A stretch of DNA of 64,000 nt from Paraburkholderia youngii (GTDB lineage: Bacteria; Pseudomonadota; Gammaproteobacteria; Burkholderiales; Burkholderiaceae). A program made the position numbers and the translations under genes. The notes beneath the pieces were generated by a model, which was not told the origin of the DNA, made no database searches, and was given only the letters and a program-made list of their open reading frames with translations. Every line of letters starts with the position of its first letter. The first letter of the stretch is position 1. The stretch spans positions 186,001-250,000 of the forward strand of contig NZ_JAALDK010000002.1 of the NCBI RefSeq assembly GCF_013366925.1, written 5' to 3'. Shown piece after piece: positions 43,047 through 51,581 of the stretch.

Positions 43047-44960
43047 TTATTTTGCCTGCAGAAAACCCGTCGATACCCACGGAACCAGCACTATAACGAT
43101 GAGGGCCACCGCCAAAGCCCCCAGATAGGGCCAAACGCGGCGCATTGCGATTGACGGATCGACCTTGCTGACCGCGCATGCCGCGTAAAAGCCGAGGCCA
43201 AGCGGCGGCGCGAACAGGCCCAGTCCCATCGCGAATACCACGACCATTGCATAGTGCACGTCGGAGATGCCCATCGCACGCGCAATCGGGAACAGGAGCG
43301 GCCCGAACAGTACGATTGCCGGAATTCCTTCCAGAAAGCTGCCGAGCATCACGAACGTAATCGCGGAGATCGCCAGGAAGCCCAGTTTGCCCCCGGGCGC
43401 AGCCATCATCAAGGTGGCGAGTTGCGCGGAGAAGCCTGACTGCGTGAGCGCCCATCCCATCGCCGTGGCACACCCGATGATGATCAGTATCGCGCCAGAC
43501 AGCGACGCCGTTTCCACCAGAATAGGATAGAGCCGGCTCCAGTCGAAGCGGCGATACAGTAGCAAACCTACCGCACAGGTGTAAGCCACGCCGATTGTCG
43601 CCACTTCCGTCGCCGTCGCAATGCCTTCCACCACGGCCGCGCGGATCACGAAGGGCAGCGCGAGCGCAGGCAGCGAGATCAGGAATGCGCGGCCGACCTG
43701 GGCCCGCGAGGCCCGTTGCACGCCTTGCAGGATTTCCCCGCGGCTTCTGAACCAGACGACTGCCGCGAGTGCTACCGCGCCGACCACGGCCGGCATGAAG
43801 CCGCCCGTGAACAGCGCGGCAATCGAAACGCCGGTTACCGATCCAATCGTGATCAGCACGAGGCTGGGCGGAATGGTTTCCGACATGGCCGCCGCCGAAC
43901 TGAGCATTGCGACGAGGTCGCCTTCATTCGCACCGCGCTTTTTCATTTCCGGGAACAGGCCCGGCGCGAGCGCAGCCATATCGGCCACCTTCGAGCCGGA
44001 GATGCCGGAGACGAGGTACATGGCGCCGATCAGCACGTAGGCGAGGCCGCCACGCTTGTGCCCGATCAGCGAAGCGAGGAAACGGATCATCGCTTCGGCA
44101 AGCCCCATCGCTTCCATGAGCGCGCCGAGCAGGATGAACAGCGGGACGGCGAGCAGGATCAGGCTGGACATCCCCTGATTCATGGTACTCACGACAATCG
44201 TCAACGGTGCGCCGGTGACGGTTGCGAGATAAGCAAACGTGCACACCCCGAAGGCGACCATGATCGGCACACCGAGACAAATGATCGTGACTACGCCGAC
44301 GGCGAAAAAAAGGACCAGGCTGACTGCGGTTAGTGGCGCGAGCGCTTGCCGTGCGAAATAGAGCGCAATTGCGACCCCGGCCACCAGCGCGAACGCCTTC
44401 ACGCAATCGCGCAGTGACGAGCGCTCGAGCAACCGCGTAACGGCGAGCACGAGCATCAGCACGGCCGCCATGGGAATCGCGGCCGCGGGGATGGCATTCG
44501 GCAGATCGAGCGCCGGCGTGCTGATGATCCATTCGTTCATCGCCCAGTCGGTTGCCGGCCGTACCAGCAGCAGCACGAAAGTCATCACGATGAAGTTTCC
44601 AAGCGTTTCCGCGAACGCGCGGTTTTGCGGGGACATTCTGGCGACGAACATCGTCAGCCGCAGATGTTCGCCGCGCCGCAACGCCACCACTGCGCCCAGC
44701 ATCGACAGCCAGATGAACAGGATCGACGCGAGTTCGTCACCCCAGATCAATGGATCCTGCAGCACGTAGCGGCAGAAAACGTTGGTGAGCAGCAGCACCA
44801 CTTCGGCCACTAGCAGCAGCGCAGCGGGCACTTCGGTGATCCACTTGATGGCCAGTTCCAGTGCGCTGCCGACGCGCACGACCTTCGATGCCGCATGTCG
44901 TTCCTTCGGCTCGCCCATGTCGTGGGCGAACACCTGCTCGGGATGAACTCGGGAAGTCAT
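43047..44960 (-). CDS. TRAP transporter fused small/large permease (DctQM)
   Basis: From ATG 44960, after GGAG, the protein has 637 residues. An N-terminal DctQ part (about 50-190, four helices, YVLQDPLIWGDELASILFIW) is fused to a full DctM part (about 205-632; GVPIMVAFGVCTFAYLATVT, SGSKVADMAALAPGLFPEMK, EGIPAIVLFGPLLFPIARAM). Such fusions take up carboxylates with sodium or protons together with a DctP protein. It lies between the DctP gene and the GntR regulator, so the imported acid is probably the substrate of the divergent catabolic genes. Confidence 0.92.
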   Translation of the reverse strand: MTSRVHPEQVFAHDMGEPKERHAASKVVRVGSALELAIKWITEVPAALLLVAEVVLLLTNVFCRYVLQDPLIWGDELASILFIWLSMLGAVVALRRGEHLRLTMFVARMSPQNRAFAETLGNFIVMTFVLLLVRPATDWAMNEWIISTPALDLPNAIPAAAIPMAAVLMLVLAVTRLLERSSLRDCVKAFALVAGVAIALYFARQALAPLTAVSLVLFFAVGVVTIICLGVPIMVAFGVCTFAYLATVTGAPLTIVVSTMNQGMSSLILLAVPLFILLGALMEAMGLAEAMIRFLASLIGHKRGGLAYVLIGAMYLVSGISGSKVADMAALAPGLFPEMKKRGANEGDLVAMLSSAAAMSETIPPSLVLITIGSVTGVSIAALFTGGFMPAVVGAVALAAVVWFRSRGEILQGVQRASRAQVGRAFLISLPALALPFVIRAAVVEGIATATEVATIGVAYTCAVGLLLYRRFDWSRLYPILVETASLSGAILIIIGCATAMGWALTQSGFSAQLATLMMAAPGGKLGFLAISAITFVMLGSFLEGIPAIVLFGPLLFPIARAMGISDVHYAMVVVFAMGLGLFAPPLGLGFYAACAVSKVDPSIAMRRVWPYLGALAVALIVIVLVPWVSTGFLQAK

Positions 44961-44995
44961 GACTCGTTCTCCAGAAACTCTTCGGTGGTCCGCGC

Positions 44996-46024
44996 TCATG
45001 CGAGCTTCTGCGTGTACTTCTCGAGCAACGCCCACGCTTCATCGCCGTATTTCTTACGCCACTGGTCGTAGAAGCCGGCCTTTTGCAGCGAGGCGCGGAA
45101 CGGCTGGATATCGGGCTTGTTGAACGCCATTCCGTGTGACTGCAACTTCCCGATCAGCGATGTGCTCAGTGCGGCGACGTCCGCGCGTTCAGCCACTGCG
45201 GCCGCATTCAGGTGTTTCGCCACGATCGTCTGCAAGTCCGGCGGCAGCTTGCCCCAGGACCGCGCGTTGCCGAGAAACCAGAAGCCGTCCCAAATATGGC
45301 CGGTCAACGAGCAGAACTTCTGGACTTCATAGAAGCGTCCTGTTTCGATCAGCGCGAGGGGGTTTTCTTCTGCATCAACGACCTTGGTTTGCAGCGCCGA
45401 ATACGCCTCGCTGAAGTTGATGCTGGTGGGCGAGGCGTCGAGCGCCTTGAACATCGAGGTCCAAAGGGGGCTGACCGGCACGCGAATCTTTAGGCCTTTC
45501 AGGTCGGCCGGGCTTTGCACCGGCTTGACCGAGCTCGTGAGATGGCGAAAGCCGTTGTCCCACGGTTTCTCCATCGCGACGAGCCCGACCTTCGAGATCG
45601 CCGTGCGGATGTGGCTCCCGAGCTCGCCGTCCATGGCTGCCCACACCTGGTTGTAGTCCTTGAACGCGAAGCCGATGCCGTTGATCGCAGAGACCGGCAC
45701 GAGCGTCGACAGCACCACGCCACCCTGGGTCAGGAAGTCGATGGCGCCCGATCGAACCTGCGACAGCATGTCGGTATCCGTGCCCATCTGACCGTTCGGG
45801 AAAATCTGCAACTCGACGCGGCCGCCGGATTCCTTGTTGATGGCGTCCGCGGCTTCTTTCGCGCGAACGTTGAGCGGATGGGACAACGCGAGGTTGTTCG
45901 CGTACTTCAGCTTGAACTGCGCGGTCTGCGCCCGAGCGAGCGACGGCAAGCCGCCGGTCCCCATCGCCGCCACCGTGGCGGCCCCGAGCGTTTGAAGAAA
46001 GGTACGACGGGAATACAAACTCAT
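44996..46024 (-). CDS. TRAP transporter substrate-binding protein (DctP)
   Basis: The 342-residue protein starts at ATG 46024 behind GGAG (the frame is open to 46162). It has a twin-arginine-like signal (SRRTFLQTLGAATVAAMG) cleaved near ARAQ. Family motifs follow: KEAADAINKESGGRVELQIF, PNGQMGTDTDMLSQVRSGAI and, near the ligand clamp, LKGLKIRVPVSPLWTSMFKA, whose Arg binds the substrate carboxylate in DctP proteins. It delivers an organic acid to the DctQM permease encoded 35 bases downstream. Confidence 0.93.
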   Translation of the reverse strand: MSLYSRRTFLQTLGAATVAAMGTGGLPSLARAQTAQFKLKYANNLALSHPLNVRAKEAADAINKESGGRVELQIFPNGQMGTDTDMLSQVRSGAIDFLTQGGVVLSTLVPVSAINGIGFAFKDYNQVWAAMDGELGSHIRTAISKVGLVAMEKPWDNGFRHLTSSVKPVQSPADLKGLKIRVPVSPLWTSMFKALDASPTSINFSEAYSALQTKVVDAEENPLALIETGRFYEVQKFCSLTGHIWDGFWFLGNARSWGKLPPDLQTIVAKHLNAAAVAERADVAALSTSLIGKLQSHGMAFNKPDIQPFRASLQKAGFYDQWRKKYGDEAWALLEKYTQKLA

Positions 46025-46150
46025 TTTCGTCTCGCTCCATGGAAAGAAAGTGCTGATGACGCATTCGGCGGCGCCGGTGGCGTTCTTTTTGTGAACCTCG
46101 TCTATTGAAAGTGCATGCGGCGAATGGTATTTCGCTGACACACACTCTAA

Positions 46151-46187
46151 AAGTGTTGACACTTAGCTGTCAAGATGTTGATATAAG
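46151..46187. promoter_or_regulatory. Divergent promoters overlapping nested palindromes (probable GntR operator)
   Basis: TTGACA (46156-46161) and TGTCAA (46168-46173) are inverted copies 6 bases apart; each can act as a -35 box, one for each strand. AAGTGT/ACACTT (46151-46164) is a second, overlapping inverted repeat. For the + strand an AT-rich -10 region (ATATAAG) follows near 46181-46187; on the minus strand TTAGAG lies 17 bases from its -35. One regulator dimer here could switch off both the TRAP and the catabolic arms. Confidence 0.55.
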
Positions 46188-46269
46188 AAAAAGAGTGCAT
46201 ACAAAGTGAACCCTCGGGAAAGCACCTACAAAGCCGGGAACATCCGGGACATCTGTCAGGAGGAAGCAA

Positions 46270-47751
46270 ATGGAACTAGAGGCGCACTACCGCGAGCACG
46301 GCTTGCTGCTCGGGGGCCGCTGGCAAGCCGCGACGGCTGACGACGGCCAGCTTTCGATCAATCCGGCGACGCAACAGCGGCTGGGCTATCTGCCGCTGGC
46401 TACGCAGGCACAGGTCACCGAGGCCATCGGCGCCGCGACCGACACCTCAGCCGCAATGCGCAAGCTCACGCCGTGGGAGCGCTCAGCACTGCTGCGCCGG
46501 GCTGCGGCGCTCATCCGCGAACGCACGCCGCAACTCGCGCGAATCGTCGCGCTGGAAACAGGTAAGCCGATCGCACAGGCCAGCGGGGAAGCGAATGCGT
46601 CCGCAGAGTCGATCGACTGGTTCGCCGATGAAGCGCGCCGTGTGTTTGGTATGTCTTACGAAAGTCGCGTCAAGGGCGGACGGTATCTGGTGCATTACGA
46701 GCCGCTCGGGGTGGTCGCCGCCTTTACGCCGTGGAATTTCCCGCTGCTACTGCTGGCCCGCAAGATCGGCCCGGCGCTGGCCGCCGGCAACACGATCGTG
46801 ATCCGGCCGTCGAACGAAGCGGCCGGCGCGACGATGGCACTGGTGCGCTGTTTCGTCGATGCCGGGTTTCCCGAGGGCGCGGTCAATCTGGTGATCGGCA
46901 AAGCCGACTCAATTACGCCGACGATCATGGCCGACCCGCGCGTGGCGAAGATCAGCTTCACCGGCTCGGTGCCTGTCGGCCGTCAGATCGTCGAAATGTC
47001 CGCGAAGACCCTCAAAAAGGTCACGATGGAACTTGGCGGCCATGCGCCCGTGATCGTGCATCGCGACGCCGACATCGGCGCATTTGCGCACCTCGCGTCA
47101 CTCGGCAAGTTCCGCAATGCGGGCCAGGTCTGTGCGTCGCCGACACGTTTTTACATCCACGAATCGATCTTCGACAAGACCGTGAAGGCGCTGGTCGAGC
47201 GCTCCAAAGCGCTTCGCGTCGGCGATCCGTTGCAGCAGGACACCGATCTCGGTCCGCTGACCACGTCGAAGCGTCGCGACGCGATCGAACGTCTGGTCGA
47301 TGAAGCCGTGAGTGAAGGCGCCAGCGTGCTATGCGGTGGCCGGCGCCCCTCGCAATTCGGTCGCGGCTGGTTCTACGAGCCGACGCTCGTCGCCAATCCC
47401 GCTTCGCACATCGGCCTGATGAACGACGAGCCGTTCGGCCCGGTCGGAACGCTCACCCCGTTCGCGACGATGGACGAAGTCATCACCGAGGCGAACCGGC
47501 TGCCGTTCGCGCTCGCGGCGTACGTCTTCACGCGCTCGATGCGCAACACGCTGGAAACCACGGAGCGCTTGCAGGCCGGCGTGGTCGGCGTGAACACGTT
47601 CGTGGCATCGACGGCGGAGACGCCATTCGGCGGCAGCAAGGACAGCGGGTTCGGACGCGAAGGCGGACCGAACGCGATCCGCGACTACATGGACACCAAA
47701 TTCATCAACCTCGAACTGGCGAACGACGAGCCTCTCGACGGCACCGCCTGA
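46270..47751 (+). CDS. NAD(P)-dependent aldehyde dehydrogenase (succinate-semialdehyde dehydrogenase-like)
   Basis: The 493-residue enzyme starts behind AGGAGG. Catalytic residues are the Glu in KVTMELGGHAPVIV (Glu254) and the Cys in KFRNAGQVCASPTRF (Cys288). The cofactor and fold motifs TPWNFPLLLLARKIGPALAA and FGREGGPNAIRDYMDTKFIN match the GabD-like branch. It oxidises an aldehyde to the acid. As the first gene of the + strand arm it opens the catabolic operon; the aldehyde could come from the GMC oxidoreductase encoded downstream. Confidence 0.92.
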   Translation: MELEAHYREHGLLLGGRWQAATADDGQLSINPATQQRLGYLPLATQAQVTEAIGAATDTSAAMRKLTPWERSALLRRAAALIRERTPQLARIVALETGKPIAQASGEANASAESIDWFADEARRVFGMSYESRVKGGRYLVHYEPLGVVAAFTPWNFPLLLLARKIGPALAAGNTIVIRPSNEAAGATMALVRCFVDAGFPEGAVNLVIGKADSITPTIMADPRVAKISFTGSVPVGRQIVEMSAKTLKKVTMELGGHAPVIVHRDADIGAFAHLASLGKFRNAGQVCASPTRFYIHESIFDKTVKALVERSKALRVGDPLQQDTDLGPLTTSKRRDAIERLVDEAVSEGASVLCGGRRPSQFGRGWFYEPTLVANPASHIGLMNDEPFGPVGTLTPFATMDEVITEANRLPFALAAYVFTRSMRNTLETTERLQAGVVGVNTFVASTAETPFGGSKDSGFGREGGPNAIRDYMDTKFINLELANDEPLDGTA

Positions 47752-47763
47752 ATGGAATCCCTC

Positions 47764-48588
47764 ATGAGAACCATCAAGAATCACGCGAAAGCGCAACTCG
47801 CCGCGGGTGAACTGGCACTCGGCATGGGGCTGCGCCAGGCCCGCACCGTCGACATCGCGCAGATCGCGCAGACGGCGGGCTTCGACTGGCTGTTCATCGA
47901 TATGGAGCACAATTCGATGGACGTCGACACGGCCGCACAGATTTGCGCCGCCGCTCTGGTGGGCGGTGTGACGCCGATCATCCGCGTGCCGGGGCACGAG
48001 CCGTTCCACGCCACTCGACTGCTCGATACCGGCGCGATGGGCATCGTGGTGCCGCACGTGAGTACGCTCGAACAGGCCGCGCGGATCGCCGACATGTGCC
48101 GCTTCCCGCCTGCCGGCGGGCGGTCGATCCCCGGCATGTTGCCGCAGGTCGGCTTCCAGGCTCTGCCGATCGCCGATGTGGTTCGCGCGATCAACGAAGA
48201 GGTGCTGGTCGTGGCGATGATCGAGACCCGCGAAGGGCTCGAGAACGTCGACGCGATCGCGGCGGTGCCGGGCATCGACGTCCTGCTGGTCGGCGCGACC
48301 GATCTCGCGGCGGATCTCGGCATCACTGGACAACTCGGCCATGTGCGTGTAGCGGCCGCCGTCGACGCGGTGTGCGCCGCATGTCACCGGCACGGCAAGG
48401 TGCCGGGCGTCGGCGGGGTGTACGACGAGGCACTGATGACCGCCTACGTGCAAAAAGGCGCGCGTTTCATTCTCAGCGGCTCGGATCTTGCGTTCCTGAT
48501 GACGGGGGCGAAGTCGCGTTCGGAGATGTTGCGTGCAATCCCGCTCGGCCAGGCCGAACAAGACATGGCCCAACGCAAGGCGTCCTGA
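47764..48588 (+). CDS. HpcH/HpaI-family aldolase
   Basis: From ATG 47764 the protein has 274 residues; ATG 47752, touching the upstream stop, is an alternative. The metal-dependent class II pyruvate aldolase motifs are FDWLFIDMEHNSMD, GAMGIVVPHVSTLEQA, MIETREGLENVDAIAAVPGI and VLLVGATDLAADLG. Such enzymes split a 4-hydroxy-2-keto acid into pyruvate (or a similar keto acid) and an aldehyde. Together with the neighbouring aldehyde dehydrogenase this gives a cleave-and-oxidise step. Confidence 0.9.
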   Translation: MRTIKNHAKAQLAAGELALGMGLRQARTVDIAQIAQTAGFDWLFIDMEHNSMDVDTAAQICAAALVGGVTPIIRVPGHEPFHATRLLDTGAMGIVVPHVSTLEQAARIADMCRFPPAGGRSIPGMLPQVGFQALPIADVVRAINEEVLVVAMIETREGLENVDAIAAVPGIDVLLVGATDLAADLGITGQLGHVRVAAAVDAVCAACHRHGKVPGVGGVYDEALMTAYVQKGARFILSGSDLAFLMTGAKSRSEMLRAIPLGQAEQDMAQRKAS

Positions 48589-48608
48589 TCGGACGAGGAG
48601 GAGACAGA

Positions 48609-49790
48609 GTGAATCCCGAATACGCAAGCAATCTGGTCAACCGGCGCGACCTGAAACCCTATCTGAATGCCGATCAATTCGAATTTCGAGATTCGGTGAA
48701 TCGGGTGCTGACGCGCCATGCATCGCCGGAATACGTTCGCCAGTGCGACGAAGAGAAGCGCTTCCCACAGGAACTCGTGAAGGTGGCCGCCGAACAGGGC
48801 TGGTTCGGCATCACGCTGCCCGAAGCGTACGGCGGCGTCGGCGGCTATCTCGACATGGCCGCTTATCTGGAGGTCGTCGCGTATCACACCATCGCGCTCG
48901 CGCGCTTCTGGAATGCCAACGTGAACATGGTGGGCGGCGCGCTGGCGCGCTTTGCTCCGGACGATATCAAGGCCATGGTGTTGCCGAAGCTAGCCGAAGG
49001 GCGTGCCTTTGTTGCCTTCGCACTGAGCGAAAACGGCTCCGGCTCGGATGCCGCCTCGCTGACGACGCGCGGCGTGGCCGACGGAAACGACTTCGTTCTC
49101 GACGGCACCAAGATGTGGATTTCCGGCGCGCTGCAGGCCGACTACATTCTTACCGCGGTGCGCACTAATCCGGAAGCGAAGAAGCACGACGGGATCAGCC
49201 TCTTCCTCGTACCGAAGGAATCCAGGGGACTGACCATCAATCCGATCGATTTGCTCGGCGGCCACGCTATCCGGACCTGCGAAGTGGTGTACGACGGAGT
49301 GCGTGTCCCGAAAGAAATGATCGTTGGCGGCCTGCACGTGGGTTGGAAGAAGCTCACCGCGGTGCTGTCGAAGGAGCGCATCGCGTTGTCGGCGATGTGC
49401 GTGGGCGGCGCGCAGGCGGCAATCGATCTTGCGCGTTGGTATGCGAACGACCGCAAACAGTTCGGGCAGTCGATCATCGATTTCCAGGCCGTGTCGCATC
49501 TGCTCGCCGATATGCAGACACGCGTGGATGCCGCTCGCCTGATGGCGTTTCGGGCGGCGAAGCTTCTCGACGAAGGCGAAAGCTGCGACGTGGAGTCGTC
49601 GCAGGCGAAGTACTTCGCGTCGGACACCTACGTGCAGGTCGCGACCGACGGCATCCAGATCATGGGTGCCAATGGCTACTCCGCCGAATACGCGATGCAG
49701 CGTCATTACCGCGAAGCCAAGATGTTCCAGATCTTCGGCGGCACCAATCAAATTCAGCGCAACATCGTGGCGCGCGCGCTCAAATCGTAA
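48609..49790 (+). CDS. Acyl-CoA dehydrogenase with relocated catalytic base
   Basis: The 393-residue protein starts at GTG 48609 behind GAGGAGGAG (the frame is open from 47943). Family motifs include AFALSENGSGSDAASLTTRG, GTKMWISGALQADY and RKQFGQSIIDFQAVSHLLAD. The usual catalytic Glu of the medium-chain type would lie in the segment QIFGGTNQIQ, but that position is Gly (Gly377). Instead a Glu sits in LSKERIALSA (Glu256), the position of the base in isovaleryl-CoA dehydrogenase. The enzyme should therefore favour branched or otherwise bulky acyl-CoA substrates, passing electrons to the EtfBA pair encoded in the same operon. Confidence 0.92.
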   Translation: MNPEYASNLVNRRDLKPYLNADQFEFRDSVNRVLTRHASPEYVRQCDEEKRFPQELVKVAAEQGWFGITLPEAYGGVGGYLDMAAYLEVVAYHTIALARFWNANVNMVGGALARFAPDDIKAMVLPKLAEGRAFVAFALSENGSGSDAASLTTRGVADGNDFVLDGTKMWISGALQADYILTAVRTNPEAKKHDGISLFLVPKESRGLTINPIDLLGGHAIRTCEVVYDGVRVPKEMIVGGLHVGWKKLTAVLSKERIALSAMCVGGAQAAIDLARWYANDRKQFGQSIIDFQAVSHLLADMQTRVDAARLMAFRAAKLLDEGESCDVESSQAKYFASDTYVQVATDGIQIMGANGYSAEYAMQRHYREAKMFQIFGGTNQIQRNIVARALKS

Positions 49791-49802
49791 GCGGAGACAG
49801 AC

Positions 49803-51581
49803 GTGACGGCAGTTCGGACATTGGAGAAATTCGGCTTTGGCGTCGACTACGCGCAAGCCGACGTGGTGGTGGTCGGCGGTGGCGGCGCGGCGTCGCGTGC
49901 CGCCGTGTCGGCGGCACAGGCGGGTGCGAAGGTCCTCATGCTGGCCAAGGCGCCGGTCGGACAGGGTGGCAGCACGGTGCACGGCGCCAGCGAAATCATG
50001 AGCATGGGGGCATCCGGCTACGGCAGTCCCGACGATAGCGCAACCGTGCACTACGAAGACACGATGCGTCCGGCAGCCGGCTTCATCGACCGCGACCTGG
50101 TGCGCGTTCTGGCGGAGGACGCACCGAAGCGCATAGCAGACCTGATCGAACTCGGCGTGCCGTTCGACCGCGTCGCCGATGGCTATAAGCTCATCCGCAG
50201 CGACTTCGGCAGCTATGCGCGCGCGCTGGGCGTGAAGGGCAAAACCGGCAAGGCCTTCGTGAGCGCGCTCGCCGAGCAGGGCAGAAAGCTCGGTGTCGAG
50301 ACCCGTCAGCCGGCGGCGTTGATCGACCTTCTGCGCGATTCGACCGGGCGCGTGAGCGGCGTGGTTGCGATGGACCTCGATTCGCGGCGGCTGCTGGTGG
50401 TCTCGGCGGGGGCCGTCGTGCTTGGCACGGGCGGCGCGCACGGTCTGTTCTCGCAGCAGGTGTCGACAGCGGAGATGACCGGTGACGGCCAGGCGATCTG
50501 CTTCCGCCACGGCGCAGAACTCGTGAACATGGAGTTCCACCAGTTCGGGCCGGCGATGGTGCACCCATACGTGCAACTCTTCAGCAAGTCCTGCTTCATC
50601 CTGCATCCGAAGATGCTCAATCGCGACGGTCACGAATTCCTCCCGGACTATCTGCCGACGGGCGTGACGCCCGAGGCTGCCATGGACGAGAAGGTGTTTC
50701 CGTTCACGATCTCGAACGAGTCGCGCTATATCGATATCGCGATCGCAACGGAAATCGCGCAGGGCAGGGGCACGGAACGCGGCGCGGTGCATTTCTCTTT
50801 CGCCGACATCGCCGAGGAACGGTTGGCGGCCACCATTCCGAACACCATGCGCTGGATGCGTGCCAAGGGGCTCGATCCGAAGCGTGATCTGCTCGATGTC
50901 GGGATTGCTTTTCAATGCCTGAATGGCGGTGTCCGGATGACCAACACCGACGCGATGTCGACCATCGAGGGGCTCTTCGTGATCGGCGAACTCGCGGGCG
51001 GCGTGCGCGGTCCGGATCGTCCGGGCGGCAACTCGCTCGCCGAAGGTCAGGTGTTCGGCCATCGCGCCGGCGCGGGCGCGGCCGCATACGCACGCGGCAG
51101 CGCGGCACCGGGCACGTCCGATGTGACGCCGCTTGCACGGCGCCTCGAATTGGCGCTAAAGCCGAATGCGTCGTTCGACGCTCGACGTATCGCCTCCGAT
51201 CTGCGTGCCGCGATGCAAGCGCATTGTCTCGTCGAGAAGACCGAGAGCGGTCTGAATATCGCGTTAGCCGCCGCTCGCGAGGCGCGCGCGGCGTTTGCCG
51301 CAGGGGGCGGGGCCACGCCGCCGCAGATGATCGATGCGTTGACGATCGACAACATGGCGACGACTGCCGACGTCATCGTGCAGGCGTGTATCGAGAGGCG
51401 CGAGTCGCGCAGCAGCCACTATCGCACCGACTATCCCGAGCGCGACGATGCCCGTTTCAGTCACGCATTGACCATCACGCGCGGTGAAGCCGACCCGTTC
51501 CGTCTCACCTACGACGTGCTCGATTACCCTCGTCCCGAATTCATGGACACATCGCATTCCCAGGCGGCAAATCATGGATAA
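49803..51581 (+). CDS. FAD-dependent FrdA/SdhA/NadB-like flavoprotein
   Basis: The 592-residue protein starts at GTG 49803, 12 bases after the previous stop. An N-terminal FAD motif (ADVVVVGGGGAASRAAVSAA) is followed by GQGGSTVHGASEIMSMG, HQFGPAMVHP and GLFVIGELAGGVRGPDRPGG, as in fumarate reductase and L-aspartate oxidase. A helical C-terminal domain ends with SHYRTDYPERDDARF. No iron-sulfur or membrane-anchor partner is encoded nearby, so it is a soluble dehydrogenase or reductase. It may introduce or reduce a C=C bond in the pathway. Confidence 0.87.
   Translation: MTAVRTLEKFGFGVDYAQADVVVVGGGGAASRAAVSAAQAGAKVLMLAKAPVGQGGSTVHGASEIMSMGASGYGSPDDSATVHYEDTMRPAAGFIDRDLVRVLAEDAPKRIADLIELGVPFDRVADGYKLIRSDFGSYARALGVKGKTGKAFVSALAEQGRKLGVETRQPAALIDLLRDSTGRVSGVVAMDLDSRRLLVVSAGAVVLGTGGAHGLFSQQVSTAEMTGDGQAICFRHGAELVNMEFHQFGPAMVHPYVQLFSKSCFILHPKMLNRDGHEFLPDYLPTGVTPEAAMDEKVFPFTISNESRYIDIAIATEIAQGRGTERGAVHFSFADIAEERLAATIPNTMRWMRAKGLDPKRDLLDVGIAFQCLNGGVRMTNTDAMSTIEGLFVIGELAGGVRGPDRPGGNSLAEGQVFGHRAGAGAAAYARGSAAPGTSDVTPLARRLELALKPNASFDARRIASDLRAAMQAHCLVEKTESGLNIALAAAREARAAFAAGGGATPPQMIDALTIDNMATTADVIVQACIERRESRSSHYRTDYPERDDARFSHALTITRGEADPFRLTYDVLDYPRPEFMDTSHSQAANHG

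Noticed and set aside
46156..46173. TTGACA/TGTCAA pair as a transposon end
   Set aside because: It sits exactly between divergent genes with promoter spacing on both sides and has no flanking duplication.
48990..51062. 690-codon minus-strand open frame opposite the acyl-CoA dehydrogenase and FrdA-like genes
   Set aside because: Shadow frame of two well-supported genes; no ribosome-binding site and no protein-like motif.
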